A DNA stretch of 64,000 nucleotides from an uncultured Eggerthella sp. (GTDB taxonomy: Bacteria; Actinomycetota; Coriobacteriia; Coriobacteriales; Eggerthellaceae), in the NCBI GenBank assembly GCA_937998355.1, contig CALLDI010000005.1, forward strand, positions 1-64,000. Direction: 5' to 3'. Below, piece by piece: positions 9,078 through 17,100 of this stretch. Numbering within the stretch: the first letter of the stretch is position 1; each line of letters starts with the position of its first letter. Below the pieces are notes generated by a model. It saw nothing but the letters and a program-made list of their open reading frames with translations, made no database searches and was not told the DNA's origin. Both the position numbers and the translations under genes were made by a program.

Positions 9078-9683
9078 CTAAATCTCCTCGTGGTCGGTTG
9101 CTTCGTAGAATTCGGATAACCAGCCCTCTTCGTCTTCTTCCGTGTTTGGCATGTTTGGCGCTATGCGCTCACGAAGCTCGTCAATGGCTCGTGTGCTGAA
9201 GCCGCACATCCGGGCGATGGTGTTCGCATCGGCGGCATGCTCGGGGAAGGCCGCACAGAGGGCATCGAAGAGCAGGACGACTCTTGTCGCTATGCTCTTT
9301 CCTGCAGACATGGGCAGCCAGAGCTCGCACATCTGCTCGAAGCGAACCATGTCGGCAAGCTCTCCCGCAATGCGCATGAGCGTGGTCTGTCCGTCGATTA
9401 CGACCGACTCGACCCCTGGAAGCTCTCTCGCCTCGGCGAGCAGGAACTTCCATCCGCGTTTTCGCCTGGCTATCGGCGTCTCTCCTTCATCTGCCGCCTT
9501 AGCGTAAGCCTCGGCCACTTCGTATTGGTGGGCCACGAGCCAAAGCCCGGTGTTTCCAAGCTCGTCCACGCGCACCTCGAAGTTGGTGAGCATGTTCGCT
9601 CCATCGAATGGCTCTGGCTTGGTGAAGGAGGCGGTATCGAACACATCGAGCCGGTTGCTCTCGTATCTCACCTGTATTCTCAT
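9078..9683 (-). CDS. Conserved mobile-element protein of unknown function
   Basis: A 201-residue protein with no domain I can name. The N-terminus (MRIQVRYESNRLDVFDT) looks like a beta-rich fold. The middle has VIDGQTTLMRIAGELADMVRF, and the C-terminus ends in a short HTH-like segment, ANTIARMCGFSTRAIDELR, with an acidic tail. Its start overlaps the relaxase stop by ATGA (9680-9683), so it is translated together with the relaxase and may be an accessory of DNA processing or its regulation. Confidence 0.75.
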   Translation of the reverse strand: MRIQVRYESNRLDVFDTASFTKPEPFDGANMLTNFEVRVDELGNTGLWLVAHQYEVAEAYAKAADEGETPIARRKRGWKFLLAEARELPGVESVVIDGQTTLMRIAGELADMVRFEQMCELWLPMSAGKSIATRVVLLFDALCAAFPEHAADANTIARMCGFSTRAIDELRERIAPNMPNTEEDEEGWLSEFYEATDHEEI

Positions 9684-10978
9684 CGTTCGTTCCTCTCCGT
9701 TGCCGTCCTCTGATGGCGTTCGATCCGTCGTGCTTGCTCTGTCTGCTCTTCGATGGAGTTGCGCTCGTGCTGCGCAGGGCGCGTATCGATGCGACTCTGG
9801 GCGGACTCAGCCCTTCGCGTCTCGATGCGTTCGGGTAGGAGGTTGCGCGTGGCCATGTAATCCCTTGCGAACTCAAGCTCGGCGATTCGCGCCTCTAATG
9901 CGTTGCGCTGCCTGCCCGCGCTCGTCTCAGTGCGTCTTTGAAGCGCGGCTAGCCGTGCGTCGCAATCACGTAGTGTTGAGACGTTGTGGTAGGCGCATGC
10001 GCGAAGCGCCCGTGATAGATCGCTCAAGTCTTCGAGGTCGTTCACGAGGATGGCGTTGCGGGCATTGCGAAGCAGCTCGCGTGATGACTTTGCATCGGGG
10101 TGGTACGACCCTGCCCGTGCGAGTTGGCGCTGTATGGTCTCCTTTGAGAACAGAAGTCCTAGCCTTTCGCCCGACACGCGCCTTGCGGGGGCATCCGACA
10201 AAGAGAAGACCCAGTCGTCGCGTCGGGCGTTGCGTGAGTTGCCCGCGATGTCCACGCCGAGCATCCTGAGCAACTGCGCGAACTCATCCACGTTTCGGGC
10301 GAGCGACTTGGCGACCGACACGCGGTTGCGGATGTCTGCCACCCAGGAGTAGGAACCTGCCTCGGCAAGCCCCCGCTCGACCCTCCCGATGTGGACCTGC
10401 TGCATGGTCTTAGGGCGCGCTTCTCTCCCGCGCTCTTTGACGGCAAGCCGTTCCAATCCCTCGGCTGGCTCAGGCACTTCGGAGAAGAAGAGCAGCTCAC
10501 GTTCTTTCGCCATCTTCTGAAGGCTGCGGTTGAGCTCTTTGGGGTCGTCGTGGTGCATGCGCTTACCGGTTTCAAGGTTCGTGTTGTTCACGACGATGTG
10601 CGCATGGGGGATGCGCGATGCGTTGTCATCGTGGTAGACGATCGCGACCTGGAAGTCGGCGAAGTGCTCTAGCGCCCATGCCTTCGCGAGCTCGCGCAGC
10701 GCTTCGAGGTCGATGCCATCCTCCGGGTCGGGCGATATGATGAAGTGCTTGTAGGTACGCGCCCGCATGGCGCCGAAGGGCGTGTCGTTGCCGAATGCCC
10801 TTCTGGTCGCATCCATCTCGTCCGCCCAGCGGATGTCCTTGTCCTCGTCGCCGTAGCCGTCGCGCTCGTCAACGGACAGGTTGAAGAAGTCCTTCGCCAG
10901 GGCGCGGTCCCTCTTCTCGAGGTACCTTTGTATGGCCTGGCAGTTCGTGTGGGCTGCTATCTGCTTCAGGTAGGGCAT
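9680..10978 (-). CDS. Relaxase/mobilization nuclease (MOBP-like)
   Basis: A 432-residue DNA-nicking transesterase that would cut at oriT and lead the transferred strand. The N-terminal domain has YKHFIISPDPEDG (His78) and HDDNASRIPHAHIVVNNTN, whose H125 and H127 form the metal-binding HxH motif of Pfam relaxase family PF03432; a tyrosine at about residue 19 (QRYLEK) is a candidate nucleophile. The C-terminal half is basic and charged, with helical segments for DNA contact. It lies just after the MobC-like gene and is coupled to the unknown gene downstream. No conjugation channel genes are in the window, so the protein would use a helper's transfer machinery. Confidence 0.9.
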   Translation of the reverse strand: MPYLKQIAAHTNCQAIQRYLEKRDRALAKDFFNLSVDERDGYGDEDKDIRWADEMDATRRAFGNDTPFGAMRARTYKHFIISPDPEDGIDLEALRELAKAWALEHFADFQVAIVYHDDNASRIPHAHIVVNNTNLETGKRMHHDDPKELNRSLQKMAKERELLFFSEVPEPAEGLERLAVKERGREARPKTMQQVHIGRVERGLAEAGSYSWVADIRNRVSVAKSLARNVDEFAQLLRMLGVDIAGNSRNARRDDWVFSLSDAPARRVSGERLGLLFSKETIQRQLARAGSYHPDAKSSRELLRNARNAILVNDLEDLSDLSRALRACAYHNVSTLRDCDARLAALQRRTETSAGRQRNALEARIAELEFARDYMATRNLLPERIETRRAESAQSRIDTRPAQHERNSIEEQTEQARRIERHQRTATERNER

Positions 10979-10982
10979 TCGG

Positions 10983-11393
10983 TCACCCGCCTATGAGAGT
11001 CAGCGTCTCAAGGCGCTCGAGCTCCTTGAGGACGGCTGCGCGCCCGCTCTCCGTGGCATCGAGCTTATCGTTCGCCCGCTTGATCTGCTCGGCGAAAAGC
11101 TCCTCGTCTATCTTGCCTCGCCTCAAGTGAAGCGCGATCGTGTTCATGGCTCGCACTGCCTGGTTGTAGTGGCGACCCCACCTCACGAGCTCGCTGTAGA
11201 TTCGCCCGAAGGTCTTGGTGTCGAGCGATATGAGTTTCTCTCCTGTCGCGAGTCCGTCTCCGTCAACGGGAATCCGGATGAGGTGCCGGATGTAGTCCGA
11301 TTGGTTGAGCTCGAAGCTCTCCGCGTGGCTGCGAAGCGCCTCGAAGTCGCTCTCGGTCAGGCGGCAGCTTATGAGCTTGGTCGTGTTCGGCAT
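10983..11393 (-). CDS. mobC: MobC-like relaxosome accessory protein
   Basis: A 136-residue basic protein beginning MPNTTKLISCRLTESDFEAL, a ribbon-helix-helix start typical of plasmid mobilization protein MobC, followed by ELVRWGRHYNQAVRAMNTIA and a helical C-terminus. MobC proteins bind oriT and help the relaxase open DNA. I chose ATG 11393 because AGGAG lies upstream and the fold starts there; the longer frame would read 57 residues of improbable sequence. A strong inverted repeat that could be oriT lies upstream at 11575-11599, as is usual for such operons. Confidence 0.85.
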   Translation of the reverse strand: MPNTTKLISCRLTESDFEALRSHAESFELNQSDYIRHLIRIPVDGDGLATGEKLISLDTKTFGRIYSELVRWGRHYNQAVRAMNTIALHLRRGKIDEELFAEQIKRANDKLDATESGRAAVLKELERLETLTLIGG

Positions 11394-11574
11394 GGGTGTT
11401 GCTCCTGGGTATGGCCGGGTGCTTTGCAGGGGCGCGGGGCATCCCCCGCAAGGCTTGAAGCTGGAGCCGTCGGGTTCGCCGAGAGCCAGCTTCGAGCCGT
11501 TGCTGCCCGAGGATGCCTTCGTCGCGAAGCGAGTCCGCGTCGGCAGACGGGTTCTCGGGCACAAGTACCGTTTC

Positions 11575-11614
11575 TAATACGGCGTAAAACGCCGTATTAC
11601 GAAATGGGATACTT
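11575..11614. other. Candidate origin of transfer (oriT)
   Basis: An 11-bp perfect inverted repeat, TAATACGGCGT and ACGCCGTATTA, with a 3-base AAA loop spans 11575-11599. It is followed by GAAATGGGATACTTGCTAC. A compact inverted repeat next to a short ATACTTGC-type sequence resembles the nic regions of MOBP relaxases (ATCTTGC/ATCCTGC types). It lies in the gap between the MobC-like gene and parB, directly upstream of the relaxase operon. Confidence 0.55.
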
Positions 11615-11618
11615 GCTA

Positions 11619-12632
11619 CTAAGCGTGTCTAAGGCGACTCGCGGTTTTCTTCGGGGCTTTGGATGCGGGTTTCGGAAGGTGGTCGCTTAGACAGCGTAGG
11701 ATCGCAGACGCTCTCAGGTCCGGCTCTTGCGTCCCTTCAGGCGGGTTTTCCAGATAGCTCTTGAGCGATCCCAGCGCCATCCGAAGGCGGGTGTCGGTGT
11801 GCGGATGGATCGTCTCTCGGAGAAGAATTGCGAGCTCACGCTCCCGCTCAAGCTCTTCGGCCTTCGCGCTGTCGGTTGCAAGGGCGTCTTCGACGTACTT
11901 CGAGACAGATGCCTTGCTCGTGGCGTCTTCGGGAAGCCCATCGTAGAGCTCAACTTGCCACTCTTCGGAAAGTGCGGCGATCGTCTCGATGCTTGATGCT
12001 GAAAGGAGGCTTGCGTCCGCTTTCGCGCGCCAGGCGGGAATCAGTCTCGTTTCTACGAGTTCCGCCAGGGCCTCTTGGCGCTTGATGGTCTTTCCGCTCA
12101 CCTTGCGACCCGTCTGCTCCTGGAGTATGGCGGCCTTCACGTCCTCGGTGCGCACGCCCGTGAGCGTGTCGTCCTCGGCGCGCCTGCGCTCAACCTCGAC
12201 TCCAAGCGCTCGCGTTGCTGCGGCGCGCTCGGTCAGCGTGAGGCTGCGCGTGAAGTAGTTGGCGGCATGGAGCAGCGTGACCGACTCTTCGTCGGTGACG
12301 CCCTCGATCACGCGGCATGGCAGCTTCTCGAATGCGGGGTCGGTCGCGGCAAGGAGGGTGTATGCCGCTTTTCGCCTGTGGCCCGATACCATCTGGTAGG
12401 CTCCGCTTTCCAACTTGCGCACGAGCGGCAAGTCCGTGAGCCCCTGCTTTCGGATGGATTCCGTCAGCCTTGCGATGGCGGTTTCGTCCATCGAGTAGAC
12501 GGAGTTTCCCGGGTGGTCTTCGATAGCGGCCAGGTCTATCTCGAATACGGGGTAGCTCTTGCGCGTGCGCGATGCATCGTCCAAAAGCCCCGATATGGTG
12601 AATCCCTTCGCTATGTCTTTAGCCGAGGACAT
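11619..12632 (-). CDS. ParB-like partition/nuclease-fold protein
   Basis: A 337-residue ParB/Srx-domain protein. The region FEIDLAAIEDHPGNSVYSMD, then LTESIRKQGLTDLPLVRKL, and YQMVSGHRRKAAYTLL is the ParB N-terminal box; LTLTERAAATRALGVE starts the DNA-binding helical domain. It starts at ATG 12632 behind GAGGAGGTGCGCC and overlaps the end of the ParA gene by 14 bases, so the two are coupled. On an integrated element such a pair may stabilise the excised circular form or regulate the element. Confidence 0.88.
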   Translation of the reverse strand: MSSAKDIAKGFTISGLLDDASRTRKSYPVFEIDLAAIEDHPGNSVYSMDETAIARLTESIRKQGLTDLPLVRKLESGAYQMVSGHRRKAAYTLLAATDPAFEKLPCRVIEGVTDEESVTLLHAANYFTRSLTLTERAAATRALGVEVERRRAEDDTLTGVRTEDVKAAILQEQTGRKVSGKTIKRQEALAELVETRLIPAWRAKADASLLSASSIETIAALSEEWQVELYDGLPEDATSKASVSKYVEDALATDSAKAEELERERELAILLRETIHPHTDTRLRMALGSLKSYLENPPEGTQEPDLRASAILRCLSDHLPKPASKAPKKTASRLRHA

Positions 12633-13386
12633 GGCGCACCTCCTCGGCAAGAGCGGCGTAATCACGCGCAGGGCGGCTCTTAGGCTTGAAGCTGACGACT
12701 GGCTTCCAGACCCACGTGCCCTCGCAGACCTTGGACGACGAATGGACCACGGTCTGGAACTGGTTCTCGGGGAAGTACCCGTCGAGCACCTCGGTTCCTA
12801 TCTGGTCGTTGATGGTCTTCTGCCCCGGGACGCACGTGCGAAGGATCCTCCACTTCGGCATGGGGAGACGCATGGCGGACGTGATGGAGCTCATGGCGTT
12901 CACGGAAAGGGCGGTGCCGCGCATCACGGACGAGTCCAGCTTCACGGGGATGATGACGAGCCCGTTATCTGCCGCTGCGATGTAGGCGTTGAAGGCGAGC
13001 CGCTTCATGACCGGAGAGCAGTCGATGATGGCGACGTCGAAGTCGCCCGCCGCATCCTCGAGCGCGAACTTCAAGGTCTGCTCGTGGAGCAAAAGCTCGT
13101 TCTGGTCTATGAGGTCGATGATGGAGGGGATGACGTGTATGCCGCTCTCTTCGTCCGTGAACACGGAGTCCGCGACTGTCGCCTTCCCGTAGAGAAGCCC
13201 GATCGTCCCCCTGCCCGTCTCCTGCGCCTTGTCGTAGAGCCCGAAGAAGTCGGTGGCGGATGCCTGCGGGTCGAGGTCAACGAGCAGCACCCGCGAACCC
13301 TGAGACGCATACACGTGCGCTAGGTTCACTGCGGTCGTGGTCTTGCCCACGCCGCCCTTGTAGTTGCTGATGGCTATGGTTCTCAT
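12619..13386 (-). CDS. parA: ParA-family ATPase
   Basis: A 255-residue Walker-type ATPase. The deviant Walker A KGGVGKTTT is at residues 10-18, followed by VLLVDLDPQASAT and a Walker B-like VAIIDCSP. These are classical ParA/Soj features; the protein would segregate or position the element's DNA with the ParB-like partner. I start it at ATG 13386 (MRTIAIS), where the family begins; the open frame upstream adds only noise. A 9-bp perfect inverted repeat at 13475-13496 lies about 90 bases upstream. Confidence 0.92.
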   Translation of the reverse strand: MRTIAISNYKGGVGKTTTAVNLAHVYASQGSRVLLVDLDPQASATDFFGLYDKAQETGRGTIGLLYGKATVADSVFTDEESGIHVIPSIIDLIDQNELLLHEQTLKFALEDAAGDFDVAIIDCSPVMKRLAFNAYIAAADNGLVIIPVKLDSSVMRGTALSVNAMSSITSAMRLPMPKWRILRTCVPGQKTINDQIGTEVLDGYFPENQFQTVVHSSSKVCEGTWVWKPVVSFKPKSRPARDYAALAEEVRHVLG

Positions 13387-13474
13387 TGCGCATCCTTTGC
13401 TTGGGGCATGCTTGCCTGAAAGTGTGGAAGCGACTCGCATGCCGTATTTGTAATACATCTCCATTATACACCAT

Positions 13475-13496
13475 AAGTTCACAATAATGTGAACTT
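13475..13496. promoter_or_regulatory. Inverted repeat upstream of parA, candidate operator
   Basis: The arms AAGTTCACA (13475-13483) and TGTGAACTT (13488-13496) are perfect, with a 4-base spacer, in an AT-rich stretch about 90 bases before parA. TGTGAAC occurs again at 14333-14339, just before the XRE gene, which suggests that a shared regulator binds both places. Confidence 0.5.
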
Positions 13497-13509
13497 TTCG
13501 GATTGAAAT

Positions 13510-13538
13510 GAGCCTCCCCAGTTAGCCCAGGGAGGCTC
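13510..13538. terminator. Hairpin between yraN-like gene and parA
   Basis: A GC-rich hairpin with 9-bp arms GAGCCTCCC/GGGAGGCTC and an 11-base loop lies just after the stop of the YraN-like gene. The tail on the minus strand is only weakly T-rich, so termination is plausible but not certain. Confidence 0.5.
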
Positions 13539-13563
13539 CGCGCCGTATGCGACCGGAAGGTCG

Positions 13564-13995
13564 CTATGCGGTCGCACAGGCCAATTCGGGTTCCAACGCG
13601 GGCTCGGGCTCGCACTCGGCCGGAGCGCATGAAGCGCAGCCCATTGCGTTTATGGTGTGCTTTATGAGGGCGCGGTCGGCACCCAGCACCAGAAGCGATA
13701 TGTTGTCGAAGCGAATCGGGCGGTCGCGATAGCCCGTCCCCTCGCTTCTGAACCATTGTATGGCGGCCTTCTCGCGCCTCTCGCGCGTGCGCTCGGTTAT
13801 GCTATCGCTCGGGAAGCCCTCGTTGGTATCGCGGCGTGCGTTCACGTCGATGAACACGAGCGCGTCTCCATCCTCGGCCACGATGTCAATCTGCCCGCCG
13901 TCCTGGAGCTTGTAGGCTGTGCTTACGATATCGTATCCGCGATGTCCCACGAAGCGCTCTGCTGCTCGCAGTGCCCTGTCCTTCAGATTGCTCAT
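13564..13995 (-). CDS. YraN/UPF0102-like nuclease-fold protein with altered catalytic motif
   Basis: A 143-residue protein of the YraN family, a restriction-endonuclease-like fold. AERFVGHRGYDIV, QIDIVAEDGDALVFIDVNAR and the C-terminal IRFDNISLLVL strand match. The family motif is normally E-x-V-K after LVF; here it reads D-V-N, so the catalytic lysine is replaced and nuclease activity is questionable. The C-terminus adds a Cys/Glu-rich tail. ATG 13995 follows AAGAGGAGGT. A repeated structured leader element lies upstream at 14064-14205. Confidence 0.75.
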   Translation of the reverse strand: MSNLKDRALRAAERFVGHRGYDIVSTAYKLQDGGQIDIVAEDGDALVFIDVNARRDTNEGFPSDSITERTRERREKAAIQWFRSEGTGYRDRPIRFDNISLLVLGADRALIKHTINAMGCASCAPAECEPEPALEPELACATA

Positions 13996-14063
13996 TTTAC
14001 GACCTCCTCTTATCTTGCGTCCTCCTTTGGACGCGCCTTGCGATGCGCGAGGCGCACGGGTTC

Positions 14064-14205
14064 CCACATCCGCGCAAGGGAGGAAGGCGAAGCCCGACTG
14101 CCTTGGAGGTCGGCGCTCTTTTCGTCAAAGTTTCTTGAGGGCTTGTATGAGGCTTCGCTCCCAAGAAAGTTTTAGGAAAAGATCGCGGCCCTTGCGCAGA
14201 TGCGG
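14064..14205 (-). ncRNA. Repeated structured leader element, copy A
   Basis: Read on the minus strand, the outer arms CATCTGCGCAAGGG and CCCTTGCGCGGATG pair (one mismatch in 14) and enclose conserved blocks: GGCCGCGA then a CTTTT-type run near the 5' side, and a CGGGCTTCGCCTTCCTCCC-type block near the 3' side. An inner helix is formed by complementary TTTCTTG and CAAGAAA. It ends about 70 bases before the YraN-like start. Copies B and C lie at 18424-18534 and 22502-22608. Confidence 0.55.
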
Positions 14206-14391
14206 GGTCCTGTGCGGCACTGTGCTTCCAAGGAGCGGAAAGAGAGGGGGTAGCCGATTCAGGGGTGTGAACGGGCAGATCGAGGGCATTACGGCTCGAG
14301 CAGACACCGTCTGTGAATGTGGATTTACGAAACTGTGAACAATGCGCGATAATAGGAACAGACAGAAAAAACGAGGCGAAAGGATGCGGTC

Positions 14392-14850
14392 GTGGGCACG
14401 GGCGAGCGGATACGCAAGGCAAGGAACACGGCGGGGATGACCCAGCAACAGCTCGCCGATGCCATAGGCAAGACGAAGAGCGCCATCGCGAACTACGAGA
14501 AGGGTGACCGCACGCCTGACAAGGCAACGATCGCAGACATCGCAGCCGCGCTTGGAATCTTGCCGGAATCGCTCAAGAATCGCGAGCTCGAAACGGTCGC
14601 CGATGCGCTGGATGCGCTCCTCATGATGGAGGAGGCGGGCTTCGGTATAGAGCCTGTGGAGACGAAGAACGGCATCGTCATCGCCATGGACCCGAACGCG
14701 CCGCATGCGCCGAAGATGGTCATGGCGTTGGAGAAGTGGAACGAGCAGCGCAAGGCCCTCAGGGGCGGCGACATATCGCAGGTCGAGTACGCCCTCTGGC
14801 GCGGTGATTTCGGCGGCATGGACGAGGATGAGGCAGGTGAGAGACAGTGA
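14392..14850 (+). CDS. XRE-family transcriptional regulator
   Basis: A 152-residue protein with an N-terminal helix-turn-helix: ERIRKARNTAGMTQQQLADA, then IGKTKSAIANYEKGDRTP, roughly residues 4-60. The remaining 90 residues are unassigned, with an acidic end. The GTG start at 14392 has AAAGGA upstream. The stop overlaps the GTG start of the AlbA_2/ATPase gene (14847-14850). It is divergent from the mobilization/partition block and is a good candidate for the element's master switch; TGTGAAC just upstream may be its operator. Confidence 0.85.
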   Translation: MGTGERIRKARNTAGMTQQQLADAIGKTKSAIANYEKGDRTPDKATIADIAAALGILPESLKNRELETVADALDALLMMEEAGFGIEPVETKNGIVIAMDPNAPHAPKMVMALEKWNEQRKALRGGDISQVEYALWRGDFGGMDEDEAGERQ

Positions 14851-16265
14851 ACTTGGGACATGAGGACGAATACACTGAGTTCAAGAAGTCCACTTCCGAG
14901 CTGAAGGAAGGCATGGAGTCGATCGCCTCGATCCTGAACAAGCACGGCGAGGGCACGCTGTATTTCGGCGTAGGCCCCGATGGCGAAGTTCGCGGGCAGG
15001 ACGTGTCGGAAACCACCCTGCGCAAGATCAGCCAGGCGATCGGCAATTCGATAGATCCGGCCATCTACCCGATAGTCGCCCACGAGAAGACGCCTGATGG
15101 CAAGGATTACGTGAAGGTGGCCTTTTCCGGCAACGACGGCCCCTACGCCTGCAACGGCAAGTTTCGCATGCGAGTTGCCGACGAGGATGTGCTCATGTCT
15201 CCCCGCGAACTGCGGCTGAGCTTCAGAGATTCCGAGAGCAGGCTGAATCCCTGGGACAGCCGCGTCTCAGCGAAGACGACTAAAGACGTTGACAAACCCA
15301 CGCTCCAGCGTTTCGTCGAGCGCGGTCGCGAGAAGGGGCGCATCAGGTTCGAGTATGCAGGCGTGAAAGACGCGCTGAGCAGGCTCGGACTGATGGAGGG
15401 CGATCATCTTCTCAATGCCGGGGCGGCGCTTTTCTGCCCGTCTCCGATTGACGACCTCAAGATGGGGGTCTTCGCCTCGCATGCCAGGACCGAGATAATC
15501 GGCCTCCAGCATGAGAGCGGAACGCTATTTGAACTGGTTAGAAGCGCCGAGATGTTCGTCATCTCCAATACCCGCAGCCGCGTGGACACTTCTGGACCAG
15601 GGGCGAGCGACGTCTATCCTGAGATACCGACGAAGGCGCTGCATGAGGCTTTGATGAACGCCTACGCCCATCGCGATTGGGAGTATGGCGGCGCTGTCAT
15701 GGTTGAGCTATTCAACGATGCGGTAGAGATCATAAGCCCCGGCTGGTTCATAGAGGGGCAAGACCCCGAAGCGCACCTGTCCGGAAAGGACGCCTCGTCC
15801 GTCTCTCGGAACAAGCTTCTCACCCAGACGCTTTACAAATCTGGTGACATCGAGTCGCAGGGAACTGGAATCAAGCGCATCAAGGACGAGTGCGATGAGG
15901 CGGGCATCAAGGTGGAATACGTCGAGGTTCCCAGCGGGACAAAGCTCATCTTTCACCGGAATGACGCCTTCGGGCAAAGTCTGGTGATAGATACCCCGAC
16001 AGGCGACAAAGGCGATGTCGTAGTAAATGACGGGGTAAATGTCGTAGTAAATGACGAGGTAAAGAAGCCCCTATCGCTTACTGTTCGTCAGAAGCAGGTG
16101 CTCGACATCATCATGCGAGACCCCTCGGTTACTGCATCCGGCATCGCCGAAGAATGCGGCATCACGGAGCGCTCTGCTCAGAGGAACATTCGGAAGCTGA
16201 GAGAGTCTGGGATGATTTCGAGAGAGGGGTCTGATAAGACGGGCGTCTGGCGAGTTCATATTTAG
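14847..16265 (+). CDS. AlbA_2 (Schlafen-like) domain, GHKL ATPase-like and winged-HTH regulator
   Basis: A 472-residue protein. The N-terminal AlbA_2 domain has EYTEFKKSTSELKEGMESIA and GEGTLYFGVGPDGEVRG. A middle ATP-binding region contains ALHEALMNAYAHRDW and VEIISPGWF, as in GHKL-like domains of this family. A linker follows with a 24-base tandem repeat encoding VVVND twice (16017-16064). The C-terminus has a winged helix, VLDIIMRDPSVTASGIAEEC. Family members are annotated as putative transcriptional regulators or ATP-dependent helicase-like proteins; their mechanism is unresolved. It is coupled to the XRE gene. A hairpin at 16274-16300 follows the stop. Confidence 0.85.
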   Translation: MNLGHEDEYTEFKKSTSELKEGMESIASILNKHGEGTLYFGVGPDGEVRGQDVSETTLRKISQAIGNSIDPAIYPIVAHEKTPDGKDYVKVAFSGNDGPYACNGKFRMRVADEDVLMSPRELRLSFRDSESRLNPWDSRVSAKTTKDVDKPTLQRFVERGREKGRIRFEYAGVKDALSRLGLMEGDHLLNAGAALFCPSPIDDLKMGVFASHARTEIIGLQHESGTLFELVRSAEMFVISNTRSRVDTSGPGASDVYPEIPTKALHEALMNAYAHRDWEYGGAVMVELFNDAVEIISPGWFIEGQDPEAHLSGKDASSVSRNKLLTQTLYKSGDIESQGTGIKRIKDECDEAGIKVEYVEVPSGTKLIFHRNDAFGQSLVIDTPTGDKGDVVVNDGVNVVVNDEVKKPLSLTVRQKQVLDIIMRDPSVTASGIAEECGITERSAQRNIRKLRESGMISREGSDKTGVWRVHI

Positions 16266-16273
16266 CCGAACGA

Positions 16274-16300
16274 TCCACTGGGACAAATTGCCCCAGTGGA
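16274..16300. repeat. Palindrome copy 1 (CTGGGACAAATTG type), probable terminator between convergent genes
   Basis: The arms TCCACTGGG and CCCAGTGGA flank a 9-base spacer. The element sits between the convergent stops at 16265 and 16313, where a bidirectional terminator is expected. Its core CTGGGACAAATTG recurs at 21005-21025 and 25754-25782. Confidence 0.65.
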
Positions 16301-16312
16301 CATGAGGCTGTC

Positions 16313-17098
16313 TCATGCATAGCTCGCCACCATCTCCGAAGCCTGCGTCTCGTCGGTGCAGATGGGCAGGTACTCCGCGCATTCGAGCAGCATCGGGCAA
16401 TCCTTGCAGGGCTCGAACATCGAGTAGCGGGACATGTCGCCGTCAAACCCGCCGAACGCCATCCAGGCATCGAAGGCGGTCTCTCCGAAAAGCGTGGGCT
16501 CGTAGGCGTAGTGCGGAAGGTAGTTCTCGTTGGAGTAGAGGATGCCGTCATCTTCGACCCAGCGCCCGAACGTGCGCACGCGCCCGTCCTTCGCCATGAG
16601 CAGGAAGCGCGACCCCTGCGTCGAGCTCTCGATCACGCGCATCGCATGCTTGTCGGAGAGGAAATCTGCGCACATCCTCTTCAGAGGAACGAGCACCGAT
16701 CTCGCGAAAGCCATGCTGTCGGAGGTGCTGTCGTCTGTTTCGAGGCCGGAGAGCGTGCCGTTGTGCATGAACCCGACATCTGCGCTGATGTGCGTCTGGC
16801 GCATGCGCTCGTAGCTGTCCTTCACGGCGAAGGGGTGGCAGCACCCGGGCTTGACCGCGCCGTGCGTGGCGATGCGGAAGTGAAGCGCCATCGGAGTTGC
16901 GGCAACGTCGAGCTTCGACGTGACCTCATCGAGCGCTCGGTCGAAGGCGTCCCACGACATGAATCCCTTCTGGATGCGTACGTTGCTGCCGTCCGCCCAC
17001 ATGATGCCTGCGCCATGCGGGTTGTTCTCCCAGCAGGTTCGAAGCGTATCCTTGCTGGGGAGGCTTGCGCCTTTCGGCTTGTAGACTATGATGCACAT
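16313..17098 (-). CDS. Class II glutamine amidotransferase-like (Ntn hydrolase) protein
   Basis: A 261-residue protein beginning MCIIVYKPKG, where Cys2 would become the N-terminal nucleophile after Met removal. Other class II amidotransferase marks are NPHGAGIMW, LHFRIATHGAV and VGFMHNGTLSG. Such domains release ammonia from glutamine for a partner synthetase. The C-terminus has FEPCKDCPMLLECAEYLPIC, a Cys cluster that could bind metal. ATG 17098 has AGGAGA upstream and begins two bases after the stop of the amidoligase gene, so the pair is an operon and probably a functional unit. Confidence 0.8.
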   Translation of the reverse strand: MCIIVYKPKGASLPSKDTLRTCWENNPHGAGIMWADGSNVRIQKGFMSWDAFDRALDEVTSKLDVAATPMALHFRIATHGAVKPGCCHPFAVKDSYERMRQTHISADVGFMHNGTLSGLETDDSTSDSMAFARSVLVPLKRMCADFLSDKHAMRVIESSTQGSRFLLMAKDGRVRTFGRWVEDDGILYSNENYLPHYAYEPTLFGETAFDAWMAFGGFDGDMSRYSMFEPCKDCPMLLECAEYLPICTDETQASEMVASYA

Positions 17099-17100
17099 TT

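Noticed and set aside
11445..11560. A fourth copy of the structured leader upstream of mobC
   Set aside because: There is a hairpin (GAAGCTGG...CCAGCTTC) at a similar distance, but the conserved GCAAGGGCCGCGA and GGGTTTCGC blocks are missing in the right order.
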